From Patulibacter minatonensis DSM 18081 (GTDB lineage: Bacteria; Actinomycetota; Thermoleophilia; Solirubrobacterales; Solirubrobacteraceae), in the NCBI RefSeq assembly GCF_000519325.1, contig NZ_KI912613.1:1881990-1945989 (forward strand): DNA of 64,000 nucleotides, written 5' to 3'. The notes beneath the pieces were generated by a model. It saw nothing but the letters and a program-made list of their open reading frames with translations. It was not told where the DNA came from and did not search any database. Position 1 is the first letter of the stretch. The number at the start of each line of letters is the position of its first letter. Below, in pieces: positions 16,302-24,093 of the stretch. Position numbers and translations under genes: made by a program.

Positions 16302-16423
16302 GCGACGGCGTGCCTCTCGCTCTCGGGGGCGCTGCGGCCGAGGCCGCGGCAGGGATCCGCGGAGCCGGTCGTGGTGCCCCGGGAGCCCGCCCCGAGGACG
16401 GCGACGCGCCCGATCCGGTTCAC
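16298..16423 (-). pseudogene. Vestigial glycerol-3-phosphate dehydrogenase (gpsA-like) reading frame
   Basis: A 41-codon frame that begins with GTG overlapping the HAD/PlsC stop (GTGA) and ends in a TGA overlapping the WS/DGAT start (ATGA). Its first 17 residues, NRIGRVAVLGAGSRGTT, are the start of an NAD-binding GpsA domain (beta strand plus GxGxxG). The rest of the about 330-residue enzyme is missing, and residues 19-41 match no part I can assign. The simplest reading is an internal deletion that left both couplings intact. GpsA makes glycerol-3-phosphate, which would fit this lipid operon. A different small Rossmann remnant cannot be excluded. Confidence 0.6.
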
Positions 16424-17895
16424 GCGCGGTCCCCGACCGGCAGGCTCACGTGCGCGGAGGCGGGCCAGTGGTCGAGGGCGTCCTGCATCAGGTCGCGGAC
16501 CTCGTCGCGGTGGTCGCCGACGGTCTCGGGACGCCAGCCGGCGGTGTCGACGGGCGGGAGGACGATCGCCTCGACGATCCCGGGCCGGATGACCTGCGCA
16601 CCGCGCCACTGCACCTGGTCGATGCCGCGGAAGACGATCGGGACGACCGGGACCTCGGCCTGCATCGCGATGTGGAACGGCCCCTTCTTGAACGGCGCCA
16701 TCCGCGGCGTCGGGGTGCGCGTGCCCTCGGGGGAGACGACGACGGACGTCCCCTCCTTCAGCCGCTGCACCAGCGGCTGCATCTTCTTCTGCGCCGCCTC
16801 GCGGTCGTTGCGGTCGATCAACGCGATGCCGGCGAGCTGGAAGAGCTGGCCGAACATCGGGACGTTCTTGGCCTCGGCCTTCGCCACCCCGGTGAAGTCC
16901 TGGCGCAGCAGCTTGGCGACGACGATCGTGTCGATCTTGCTGCTGTGGTTGAAGACGAACAGGCACGGGCGCGAGTCCCACAGGTGCTCGGCGCCCTTCA
17001 GCACCCGCACGTCGACGCCGGCGGCGGCGAGGCTGACGTCGGCCCCGACCCCGAAGGCGATGTCGAGGAACGACCGCCTCGAGCGACGCGCGAGGCCGAT
17101 GCCGCCGGCGACGCCCATCGCGCCGGCGAAGCTGCCGTAGAACGCGGCGGTCCGGACGGCGTCCTTGATCGTCGCGCGCGGCGTCGGGTCGACGCAGTCG
17201 AGGACCGGCCAGCCCTCGCGGGCGGCGGCGCGCCGGAGGTCGTCGTCCGGGGCGATCGCGGCGGACGTCGCGCACGCCAGGAGCATCGGGACGTCCTCGC
17301 CGCCGTTGGAGTAGCCGAAGGTGTCGTCCATGTCGCAGCCGAGCTGCTTGGCCAGCCCGACGATGCGCGCCGCCTTCTCGGGGCCCCACACCGGGTCGCC
17401 CTCGGTGCGGCCGGTCAGGAGCCCGTCCTCGCCGACCTGCACCGCGGTGCACAGCACGTGGTCGAACTCGAGCGCCTTGGCGATCGGGGTGGTCTGGAAC
17501 GGCAGCGCCGACGACGCGAGGACGAGCGTGTGGCCCATCCGGCGGTGCGTCTCGAGGATCTCGTACGTCTCGCGGCGCAGGCGGCCCGCGGTCTCGTGCT
17601 TGAACAGCGACGCGCCGGTGGCGTAGAGCTCGGCCTCGGAGAGGCCCTCCCACCGAGCGAGCGACGAGTTCAGGAAGGCGATGAACGACTCGGCGTCCTT
17701 CAGGCCCTTGCGGGCGGCCTGGACGAGGGAGGCGATCTCGGCGGGCCCCATCTGCCGGTTCTTCAGGCGGTCGCGGTAGAAGTCCGCGGCGGAGAAGCCG
17801 TCGATCAGGGTGCCGTCGTAGTCGAAGACGGCCATGACGGAGGGCCCGCGCGGGGCGGCCTCGATGCGTTCGACGAGCTCAGCGGTGGTCGTCAC
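16420..17895 (-). CDS. Bifunctional HAD-IB hydrolase / 1-acylglycerol-3-phosphate acyltransferase (PlsC fusion)
   Basis: A 491-residue fusion. Residues 1-240 are a HAD-IB phosphatase: SVMAVFDYDGTLIDG (motif I, DxDGT), the VLASSAL motif II, and GCDMDDTFGYSNGGEDVPML (motifs III/IV). Residues 290-490 are a PlsC-type acyltransferase with FVFNHSSKIDTI (NHxxxxD catalytic motif) and VVVSPEGTRTP (EGTR glycerol-phosphate site), then IVFRG. The pair of activities could make phosphatidic acid and dephosphorylate a phosphorylated intermediate, feeding WS/DGAT. GTG 17895 is preceded at 6 nt by AAGAAGG, a strong ribosome binding site. First gene of the five-frame minus-strand operon. Confidence 0.9.
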   Translation of the reverse strand: MTTTAELVERIEAAPRGPSVMAVFDYDGTLIDGFSAADFYRDRLKNRQMGPAEIASLVQAARKGLKDAESFIAFLNSSLARWEGLSEAELYATGASLFKHETAGRLRRETYEILETHRRMGHTLVLASSALPFQTTPIAKALEFDHVLCTAVQVGEDGLLTGRTEGDPVWGPEKAARIVGLAKQLGCDMDDTFGYSNGGEDVPMLLACATSAAIAPDDDLRRAAAREGWPVLDCVDPTPRATIKDAVRTAAFYGSFAGAMGVAGGIGLARRSRRSFLDIAFGVGADVSLAAAGVDVRVLKGAEHLWDSRPCLFVFNHSSKIDTIVVAKLLRQDFTGVAKAEAKNVPMFGQLFQLAGIALIDRNDREAAQKKMQPLVQRLKEGTSVVVSPEGTRTPTPRMAPFKKGPFHIAMQAEVPVVPIVFRGIDQVQWRGAQVIRPGIVEAIVLPPVDTAGWRPETVGDHRDEVRDLMQDALDHWPASAHVSLPVGDRA

Positions 17896-18318
17896 GCGGC
17901 ACCTTCTTGTGTCGGATCTTCGTCATCGGACGCTGCTCCCCGAGACCCTCGTCCGCCCGGTCCGTCCCTCCGCGAGGTCGGGGACGTCGGGCTCGATGGC
18001 GTCGGACACGGCGGTGCGGGTCCCCGACCGGGGGTCCCGGCACGGCCCCGTCGAGGTTAGGGCCTGGGCCGCGCGCGGCCATCCCCCTGCGGCGGCGATT
18101 CCATCCCCCGAAGGGGTCGGCAGCGTACGCCGGGGCTCGCGGGGCGCGTGCCGGAGATCCCCCGTCACCACTGAGGATCCGGCGTCCGAGGCACGTCGTT
18201 CACCGGACGATCACGGGTCCCGCGGGGCACGGCGGCGGCACCCCCGAACGGGTGGCCGACGCGGGCGGCGAACGGCCGCTGCGGGCGCAGGACGTCGCGC
18301 ACGGGGTACGTTCCCGTC
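17896..18318. other. Intergenic region between lipid operon and HMGL-like gene
   Basis: 423 bp between divergently transcribed genes. It carries the AAGAAGG ribosome binding site of the lipid operon at its left end and, at its right end, TACGTT (18307-18312) placed 6 nt before the GTG of the plus-strand gene. I see no convincing gene, RNA or operator in the middle. Confidence 0.5.
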
Positions 18319-19212
18319 GTGAGCACCACGTTGCCCCCGTCCGTCGAACTCCGCGAGGTCGGGCCGCGTGACGGCCTGCAGGTCGAGGAGCCCAAGTCCG
18401 TCGAGGAGCGCATGGGTCTCGTGCGCGCCCTCGCCGCCGCCGGCTTCTCGGCGATCGAGGTCGGGTCGTTCGTGTCGCCCAAGGCCGTGCCGGCGATGGC
18501 GCAGAGCGCCGAGGTCGTCCAGGCGTGCAAGGAGCTCGGCGGCTTCCGGGTCGTCGGCGTCGCGCTGAACGGCCGCGGGGCGACCGACGCCGTCGCCGCC
18601 GGGGTCGACGAGATCACGGCCGGCGTCTCGGCGTCCGAGGGCTACAGCCAGAGCAACACGAACATGTCGATCGAGCAGGCGCTCGTGCACGTCGAGAAGA
18701 TGTGCGAGGTCGGGCGCGACGGCGGCGTGGCGGTCGATCTGATGATCTCCTGCGCCTTCGGCTCGCCGTACGAGGGCGAGATCGCGCCGTCCGAGGTCGC
18801 GAAGGTCGTGCAGCTCGCCCGCGACGCCGGCGCCACCACGATCTCCCTCGCCGACACCACCGGCATGGCGACCCCGCGCGGGATCGGCGAGCTCCTCGAG
18901 GAGGTCGGCACCGACGTCGGGATGCACTTCCACGAGACCCGCGGCACGGGCCTGGCGAACGTCTACGCTTCGCTGCTCGGCGGCGTCACGCGCTTCGACG
19001 CCTCCGTCGGCGGTCTCGGCGGCTCGCCGTTCGCGAAGGGCGCGGCCGGCAACGTCGCCACGGAGGGCGTCGTCAACCTGCTCGACGACCTCGGCGTCGA
19101 CACCGGCGTCGACCTCGTCAGGCTGCTCGACGCCGCGACGCTGCTGCACGACCTCGTCGGCCACGACCTGCCCAGCCCGGTCTTCAAGGCGGGACCGCGG
19201 ATCGCGGCCTGA
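18319..19212 (+). CDS. HMG-CoA lyase-like DRE-TIM enzyme with catalytic Cys replaced by Ser
   Basis: A 297-residue DRE-TIM metallolyase. The N-terminal VELREVGPRDGLQVE (active-site R-D), VGSFVSPKAVPAMAQSAEV, the ISLADTTGMATP segment and MHFHETRGTGLANVY (metal-binding HxH-like region) closely match hydroxymethylglutaryl-CoA lyase, which cleaves HMG-CoA to acetyl-CoA and acetoacetate in leucine breakdown. The odd point is the loop GLGGSPFAKGAAGNVATEG: family members have GGCP, where this Cys is catalytic; here codon 236 is TCG, Ser. It may act on another acyl-CoA or be weakly active. GTG 18319 lies 6 nt after a -10-like TACGTT. No leucine-pathway genes are adjacent. Confidence 0.8.
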   Translation: MSTTLPPSVELREVGPRDGLQVEEPKSVEERMGLVRALAAAGFSAIEVGSFVSPKAVPAMAQSAEVVQACKELGGFRVVGVALNGRGATDAVAAGVDEITAGVSASEGYSQSNTNMSIEQALVHVEKMCEVGRDGGVAVDLMISCAFGSPYEGEIAPSEVAKVVQLARDAGATTISLADTTGMATPRGIGELLEEVGTDVGMHFHETRGTGLANVYASLLGGVTRFDASVGGLGGSPFAKGAAGNVATEGVVNLLDDLGVDTGVDLVRLLDAATLLHDLVGHDLPSPVFKAGPRIAA

Positions 19213-19230
19213 TCCGGCCCGACCGCCCGG

Positions 19231-19255
19231 GGTCGTCCGCCGGGGCGGGACGACC
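19231..19255. terminator. Bidirectional hairpin between convergent genes
   Basis: Perfect 8-bp stem, GGTCGTCC (19231-19238) with GGACGACC (19248-19255), loop 9 nt, sited 18 nt after the HMGL-like stop and 6 nt from the end of the convergent gene. Confidence 0.65.
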
Positions 19256-19261
19256 GCCGGC

Positions 19262-20206
19262 CTACGGCGAGACCGTGACGCCCCGGGGCAGGCCGTCGTC
19301 GTCGGGGCTGGGCAGCGGGAACCCGGGCGGCGGGATCTGGCTGTAGTCGGGGGAGGACACGACCGGCGGCTCCGGCGGCGCGAAGGGGAGCGAGATCCCC
19401 GGGAGCTCGTTGCGGAGCGGGTTGACGCGCACCGGGGGCGAGTCGGGGCCGAGGGGCGTCGCCACCTGCACGACCTGCTGCTCGCCGTCCCGGTCGAAGA
19501 ACGTGACCGTCGCCGGCGAGATCGTCGAGAGGACGACCACGCCGTCGGTCGAGGGCGTGAGCGGGCGGTCCACCTCGCCGCGGCGACTGACCACCGGATC
19601 GCGGACGCCCTGCGGCAGCGCCGCGATGATCGTCCCCTGGGTGTCCGTCCCCATCCCGAGGAAGATGCCGAACCGCAGGAACGCCGAGGTGCGGGTGCAC
19701 GTCACGCCGCCGCCCTCCCGCGGGTCGGGGATGAGCGGGTCGGGGGCCCAGAGGCACTGTCCGGCGGCGTTGCCGTAGAGGTACGCGGTGCTGCCGTCGG
19801 GGAGCGGGACCGCGTGCCCGCGCGTGATCTTCGGGCCGTCGGGACCGAGGACGTCGCGGGCGAGCGTCTGCGACCGCGCGTAGTCCGGGAGGACGACGAG
19901 CGGCGTCCTCAGCGCGAGCGGCGCGCCGTACGCCCGGCCGGTCCCGGGGCCGCTCCCGCCGGCCACGAGCAGGGCGACGACGAGCACGGCCACCAGCGCG
20001 ACCGACCCGAGGGCCGCGATCGGGCGACCGAGGCGGAGCGGGCGGCCCGCCGGGCGCGTGCGGGCCCGCTCGCGGGTGGGTTCCCGGACGCCGGCGGGCA
20101 GGGGCGACACCTCGAGACGGCCGGCCGCGGCCTCGGCGGCCGCGTGGCGCAGGTGCCGCTCCAGGGCGTCCGCGAAGTCGGGCATGGGGCGCTGTGTGGT
20201 GCTCAT
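19262..20206 (-). CDS. Membrane-anchored partner of the ECF sigma factor (possible anti-sigma-like protein)
   Basis: A 314-residue protein translated from an ATG that overlaps the sigma factor stop (ATGA). About 65 basic, Arg-rich residues come first (cytoplasmic), then one membrane helix (IAALGSVALVAVLVVALLVA), and then about 220 exported residues (ALPQGVRDPVVSRRGEVDRP, VVVLSTISPATVTFFDRDG). The layout resembles single-pass anti-sigma factors, and the gene position supports that. However, the HxxxCxxC zinc motif of classical ZAS domains is absent from the cytoplasmic part, so the role is inferred from context. The exterior domain is not recognised. Confidence 0.65.
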   Translation of the reverse strand: MSTTQRPMPDFADALERHLRHAAAEAAAGRLEVSPLPAGVREPTRERARTRPAGRPLRLGRPIAALGSVALVAVLVVALLVAGGSGPGTGRAYGAPLALRTPLVVLPDYARSQTLARDVLGPDGPKITRGHAVPLPDGSTAYLYGNAAGQCLWAPDPLIPDPREGGGVTCTRTSAFLRFGIFLGMGTDTQGTIIAALPQGVRDPVVSRRGEVDRPLTPSTDGVVVLSTISPATVTFFDRDGEQQVVQVATPLGPDSPPVRVNPLRNELPGISLPFAPPEPPVVSSPDYSQIPPPGFPLPSPDDDGLPRGVTVSP

Positions 20207-20760
20207 CGTTCCTGTCCCAGGAGGGAGCGGATGCGGGCGAGTCCGCGGCTGACCTGCTGCCGGGTCGCCTGCTCGGAGATGCCGAGGTCGCGCGCGATCT
20301 CGGCGTAGTCGCGGTCGTCCAGCACGCGCTGACGGATCGCGGCCTGCTGTGCCGGGGGGAGGTCGGAGAGGACGTCGAGCGCGGGCCCGTCGTCCGCGGT
20401 CAGGAGCGCGTAGGCGTCGCGGTCCCGGTCGGTGGGGCGCGGTGCGGTGGCCAGCAGCCGGTCGCGACGATGGCGGTCGCCGGCGGTCCGGCGGTGCCCG
20501 TCGATCAGCTTGCGCGACGCGATCTGCAGGAGCCAGAGCCGCGCGTCGGGGTACGTCGCGTCGTAGGACGCCCGGTGGCCGAGCGCCGCCAGGAACGTGT
20601 CGGACGCGACGTCCGCGGCGGTGTCGGCGTCCGCGCCCTTCTTCGCGCAGAACCGCAGGAGCGCGTCGACGTGGCGCCGGTAGAACGTCGCGAAGGACTC
20701 GACCGGGTCGAGCACGTCGTGGAGGAGCTCCGCGTCGCTCGGTGGGTCCGGGGGCGGCAC
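20203..20760 (-). CDS. ECF RNA polymerase sigma factor
   Basis: A 185-residue group-4 sigma factor. Region 2 spans about residues 22-90 (FATFYRRHVDALLRFCAKKG, AADVASDTFLAALGHRAS, DARLWLLQIASRKLIDGHRR). Region 4 is at the C-terminus (VLSDLPPAQQAAIRQRVLDD, then RDYAEIARDLGISEQATRQQ). Both helix-turn-helix parts are intact. It starts with GTG and is coupled to the membrane protein gene downstream, the usual sigma/anti-sigma arrangement. Targets are unknown. Confidence 0.9.
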   Translation of the reverse strand: MPPPDPPSDAELLHDVLDPVESFATFYRRHVDALLRFCAKKGADADTAADVASDTFLAALGHRASYDATYPDARLWLLQIASRKLIDGHRRTAGDRHRRDRLLATAPRPTDRDRDAYALLTADDGPALDVLSDLPPAQQAAIRQRVLDDRDYAEIARDLGISEQATRQQVSRGLARIRSLLGQER

Positions 20761-20961
20761 GGATCAGGAACGGACGGGCGTCCCGGTTTGTGACGGGACG
20801 GGACGGTCGTCCGGGGCCGGTCGGCGGACGCCGGTCGCTCCCTGGGGTGCACGCTCCACCCCGTCGGGTTCGGCGCCGGGGGGCGGGGGCCTTCCGGCCG
20901 GCCGGTGTTCTGCGCGGGGCGGCCGGCGGCGGCCGGCCCCGCTCCGCGCGCCGGCGGGGCG

Positions 20962-21309
20962 TCAGTCGTCGGCGCCGTGCCCGCCGTGGCGGCGGCCGTG
21001 GTCGTCCGAGGCGCGCGAGCTCGAGCGGTCGTCGGACGAGCGGGAGCGCGAGCGGGACGAGCTGCGGTCGTCGGAGCCCGAGCGGTGGTGGCGGCCGTGG
21101 TGGCGGTGGCGCTTGCGGTGCTTCGCGGTCGTCGCGGTGGAGGGCGTCGTCGCCGTCGTCCCGGCGGTCGTGGTCGTGGTCGCCGTGGTGGTCGCGCCGC
21201 CGCGGTCGTCGCCTGCGGGGTCGTCGGCGCCGTGCTTGGCCATGGCCGCGGCCGGGACGGCGAGTGCGGCGACGGCGAGGGCGGTGGCGATCTTCGGGAA
21301 GTGGTGCAT
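20962..21309 (-). CDS. Small secreted low-complexity protein with AKHG mature start
   Basis: A 115-residue secreted protein: signal peptide MHHFPKIATALAVAALAVPA ending in AMA, then a mature chain starting AKHGADDPAGDDRGG. A Thr-rich stretch follows, then a His/Arg run (KHRKRHRHHGRHHR) and Ser/Asp/Arg repeats. It has no recognisable fold and could bind metal or anions. The mature start is nearly the same as that of the secreted protein at 23505 (AKHGGDDRGG). The two genes flank the two-component system at 21.5-23.4 kb, and this one is divergent from the kinase gene, so shared regulation is plausible. Confidence 0.7.
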   Translation of the reverse strand: MHHFPKIATALAVAALAVPAAAMAKHGADDPAGDDRGGATTTATTTTTAGTTATTPSTATTAKHRKRHRHHGRHHRSGSDDRSSSRSRSRSSDDRSSSRASDDHGRRHGGHGADD

Positions 21310-21475
21310 CAGGTGGCTCCTCGTGGTGGTGTCCGGTGACCGTCACTGTGCGCCCCCGGCGGTCCCGGTCTCAACGCGACGTTGGTCGCACCCGGACCGG
21401 GACCGCCGGCCGCGGCTGGGACCATCGTCCGAGTCCGCGGCCGTCCGGGGTGCGGGTCCGGCAGGATGGACGGTG

Positions 21476-22810
21476 GTGCCGCCCGCGTCCCGAGAGCCCC
21501 GCGCCCCGCGCCGACCGCCCGGCACCGCGTCGGCGGTGCTGCGGTTCATGGCGGGCAGCCTCGCCGCGGTCCTCGTGATCGTCGTCGGCGGGTTCTTCGC
21601 GCTGCGCACCGTCACGCTCGACGAGGCCAAGCGGGACACGAAGGAGCGCGTGATCGGCGAGGGCCGGCTCGTCCAGTTCGCCGGGCTCTCCGACGGCCTG
21701 CTCCGCGGCGACCCGAAGGCGATCGCGAAGCTCGACGACGTCGTCCAGTCGCAGATCCTCGGCCGGTCGATCGTCCGGGTGAAGGTCTGGACCCGGGACG
21801 CCCGCATCCTCTACTCCGACGAGCCACGGCTGATCGGCCGACGGTTCACGCTCGGCGACGAGGAGCAGGAGCTCTTCACGACCGGGGGCGCGGAGGCCGA
21901 GCTCAGCGACCTCTCCGAGCCCGAGAACGTCTACGAGCGGCCGCAGGGCGAGCTGCTCGAGGCGCACACCCGGGTGCGGCTCCCCGACGGCACCCCCGTC
22001 CTCTTCGAGATCTACCAGCGCTTCTCGTCGGTGACGGCGAGCGGCGAGCGGATCCTCGGGACGCTGGCCCCGCCCCTGATCGGCGGGCTCGTCGTCCTCC
22101 TGCTGTTCCAGGTGCCGCTCGCGTGGAGCCTCGCGCGCCGGCTGCGCCGCGGGCACGAGGAGCGCGAGGGCCTCCTGACCGCGGCGATCGACGCCTCCAG
22201 CCAGGAGCGCCGCCGGATCGCGGCCGACCTCCACGACGGTGCCGTCCAGGACCTGGCGGGCGTCGCGTTCGGGCTCGCCCCGCTCGCGGAGGAGGCCCGC
22301 CGCGCCGGCGACGCCGAGCGCGCGTCCGCGCTGGACGACAGCGTCGGCCGCCTGCGCCAGGGCGTCCGGGACCTCCGGACGCTGCTCGTCCAGATCCACC
22401 CGCCGACGGTCGCCGCGACCGGCCTGCACGCCGCGCTGACCGACCTGTTGAGCCCGCTCCACGCCGCCGGGATCGCGACCGAGCTCGAGGTCGACGACGC
22501 CGTCGCCGCCGGCACCCGCCACGACGAGCTGCTCTACCGCGCCGCCCGGGAGGCCGTCCGCAACGCGCGCGAGCACGCCTCGCCCTCGACGGTCCGCGTG
22601 CACGCCCGCACGACCGACGCCGGCGGCGTCTCGCTCGTGGTCGCCGACGACGGCAGCGGCTCGACCCCGGCCCAGCGTCAGGGCCGCCGCGCCGAGGGGC
22701 ACCTCGGGCTGCAGCTGATCGACGACCTCGTCCGGCAGGCCGGCGGCACCTCGACGCTCGACTCCGTCCCGGGCCGCGGCACCACCCTCACCCTGGAGCT
22801 CCCCGCATGA
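21476..22810 (+). CDS. Sensor histidine kinase with extracytoplasmic sensor domain
   Basis: A 444-residue membrane kinase. It has a first membrane helix (LAAVLVIVVGGFFALRTV) and an extracytoplasmic domain of about 150 residues (LDEAKRDTKERVIGEGRLVQ through LFEIYQRFSSVTASG). A second helix follows (LIGGLVVLLLFQVPLAWSLA), then a HisKA_3 dimerisation domain with the phosphoacceptor His in ERRRIAADLHDGAVQDLAGV and a HATPase_c domain (REAVRNAREHA, DDGSG, GHLGLQLIDDLV). The start is GTG 21476 or the adjacent GTG 21473; the open frame further upstream lacks coding character. The stop overlaps the regulator ATG (ATGA). Confidence 0.88.
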   Translation: MPPASREPRAPRRPPGTASAVLRFMAGSLAAVLVIVVGGFFALRTVTLDEAKRDTKERVIGEGRLVQFAGLSDGLLRGDPKAIAKLDDVVQSQILGRSIVRVKVWTRDARILYSDEPRLIGRRFTLGDEEQELFTTGGAEAELSDLSEPENVYERPQGELLEAHTRVRLPDGTPVLFEIYQRFSSVTASGERILGTLAPPLIGGLVVLLLFQVPLAWSLARRLRRGHEEREGLLTAAIDASSQERRRIAADLHDGAVQDLAGVAFGLAPLAEEARRAGDAERASALDDSVGRLRQGVRDLRTLLVQIHPPTVAATGLHAALTDLLSPLHAAGIATELEVDDAVAAGTRHDELLYRAAREAVRNAREHASPSTVRVHARTTDAGGVSLVVADDGSGSTPAQRQGRRAEGHLGLQLIDDLVRQAGGTSTLDSVPGRGTTLTLELPA

Positions 22811-23445
22811 CCGTCACCGTCCTCGTCGCCGACGACCACGGGGTGATCCGGGACGGCCTCGGGCGCCTGATCTCCGGGCTCGACGGGCTGGAGCTCGTCG
22901 GCACCGCCGCCGACGGGCAGCAGGCCGTCGACCGCGTCGTCGAGCTCGGGCCCGACGTCGTCCTGATGGACCTCGACATGCCCGTGATGGACGGGATCGA
23001 GGCCACCCGGCGGATCGGCGTCGAGCGCCCCGGCACCGCGGTGCTGGTCCTGACCGCGTTCTCCGACCGCCGCCGGATCCTCGGGGCGCTCGAGGCCGGC
23101 GCGTGCGGCTACCTGCTGAAGGACGCGTCGTCCGACGAGGTCGGGGAGGGCATCCGCGCCGCGGCGCGCGGCGAGTCGCCGCTCGATCCGCGGGCCGCCC
23201 GGACCGTGCTCGCCGCCCGCAGCGAGCCCGACCCCCTGGAGAACCTGTCGCCCCGCGAGCGCGACGTCCTCGCCCTGCTCGTCGAGGGACTGCCGAACAA
23301 GCTGATCGCGCTGCGCCTGCAGATCAGCGAGAAGACGGTGAAGTCCCACCTGACCCGCGTCTTCCGCGAGATCGACGTCACCGACCGCACCCAGGCGGCG
23401 CTCTGGGCGGAGCGCCGCGGCTTCACGGGCGACCCCGACCGGTGA
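22807..23445 (+). CDS. NarL/FixJ-family response regulator
   Basis: A 212-residue regulator coupled to the kinase upstream. The receiver domain has VLVADDHGVIRDGLGRLISG, phosphoacceptor Asp in DVVLMDLDMPVMDG, VLVLTAFSD and YLLKDAS. The C-terminal LuxR-type HTH is LSPRERDVLALLVEGLPNKL followed by IALRLQISEKTVKSHLTRVF. The linker is short. Together with the kinase it forms a complete two-component system; the two flanking secreted AKHG-proteins are the obvious candidate targets (inference). Confidence 0.93.
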   Translation: MTVTVLVADDHGVIRDGLGRLISGLDGLELVGTAADGQQAVDRVVELGPDVVLMDLDMPVMDGIEATRRIGVERPGTAVLVLTAFSDRRRILGALEAGACGYLLKDASSDEVGEGIRAAARGESPLDPRAARTVLAARSEPDPLENLSPRERDVLALLVEGLPNKLIALRLQISEKTVKSHLTRVFREIDVTDRTQAALWAERRGFTGDPDR

Positions 23446-23504
23446 GGCGCCGCGCGACGAACGTCGCATTGCGGCCGGGACCGGTCGCGCGCCACCATCG
23501 ACCG

Positions 23505-23945
23505 GTGCCGTCGATCCCGCGTCCCTCCCGTTCAGCCGCGACGGCGTCGCTCGTCGCGCTGGCCCTCGGGCTCGCGGCGCCGGCGGCGCACGCGAAGCAC
23601 GGCGGCGACGACCGCGGCGGGAGCGGTCGCGGCGGAGGCGAGAGCCGCACGCGGTCCTCGGCCGGGTGCGGCCGCGCCGCGCGGGCCGATCTCGACCTCC
23701 GGGGCCGCGACGGGTCGATGCGGTTCCGGTACGAGCTGCAGCGCGGCCGGGCCGGCGAGTCGTGGCGGGTCGTCGTCGTCCAGGAGGGGCGCGTCGTCTG
23801 GCGCGGCACCCGCCGGATCAGCCGGTCGGGGCGGTTCGAGGTCCGCCTGACGCTGCGGGACCTCCAGGGCGCCGACCGCGTCGACGTCCGCGCCGGCGGC
23901 CCGCGCGGGACCTCGTGCGCCATCGGGGCGACGCTGCGGGACTGA
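23505..23945 (+). CDS. Secreted protein with AKHG mature start, function unknown
   Basis: A 146-residue secreted protein starting at GTG 23505, 6 nt after CACCAT. A signal peptide (SAATASLVALALGLAAPAAH) ends before AKHGGDDRGGSGRGGGES. The C-terminal 90 residues form a beta-rich domain (DLRGRDGSMRFRYELQRGRA, SWRVVVVQEGRVVWRGTRRI, GRFEVRLTLRDLQGADRVDV) with a Cys pair, in SAGCGR and GTSCAIG, that could form one disulfide. No family recognised. It lies 60 bp downstream of the response regulator on the same strand and shares its mature N-terminus with the secreted protein on the other side of the kinase. Confidence 0.72.
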   Translation: MPSIPRPSRSAATASLVALALGLAAPAAHAKHGGDDRGGSGRGGGESRTRSSAGCGRAARADLDLRGRDGSMRFRYELQRGRAGESWRVVVVQEGRVVWRGTRRISRSGRFEVRLTLRDLQGADRVDVRAGGPRGTSCAIGATLRD

Positions 23946-24093
23946 GGGCGCCGGACGAGGACCCGGACGAGGGGTCCGCGGGCGCTCCGGATTCAGCCCA
24001 CGGGGCACCCGGGTTGTGGGTCGCCCACAGCTCCCGGATGTGGCGTGCAGCAAGGCCCACAGGGCGTTTTCGTGTGCCTATAGTGGCGGCCGG

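Noticed and set aside
17896..18318. A small minus-strand gene upstream of the HAD/PlsC gene
   Set aside because: The frame is Arg/Pro-rich, lacks a ribosome binding site, and covers the leader that carries the AAGAAGG site of the real gene.
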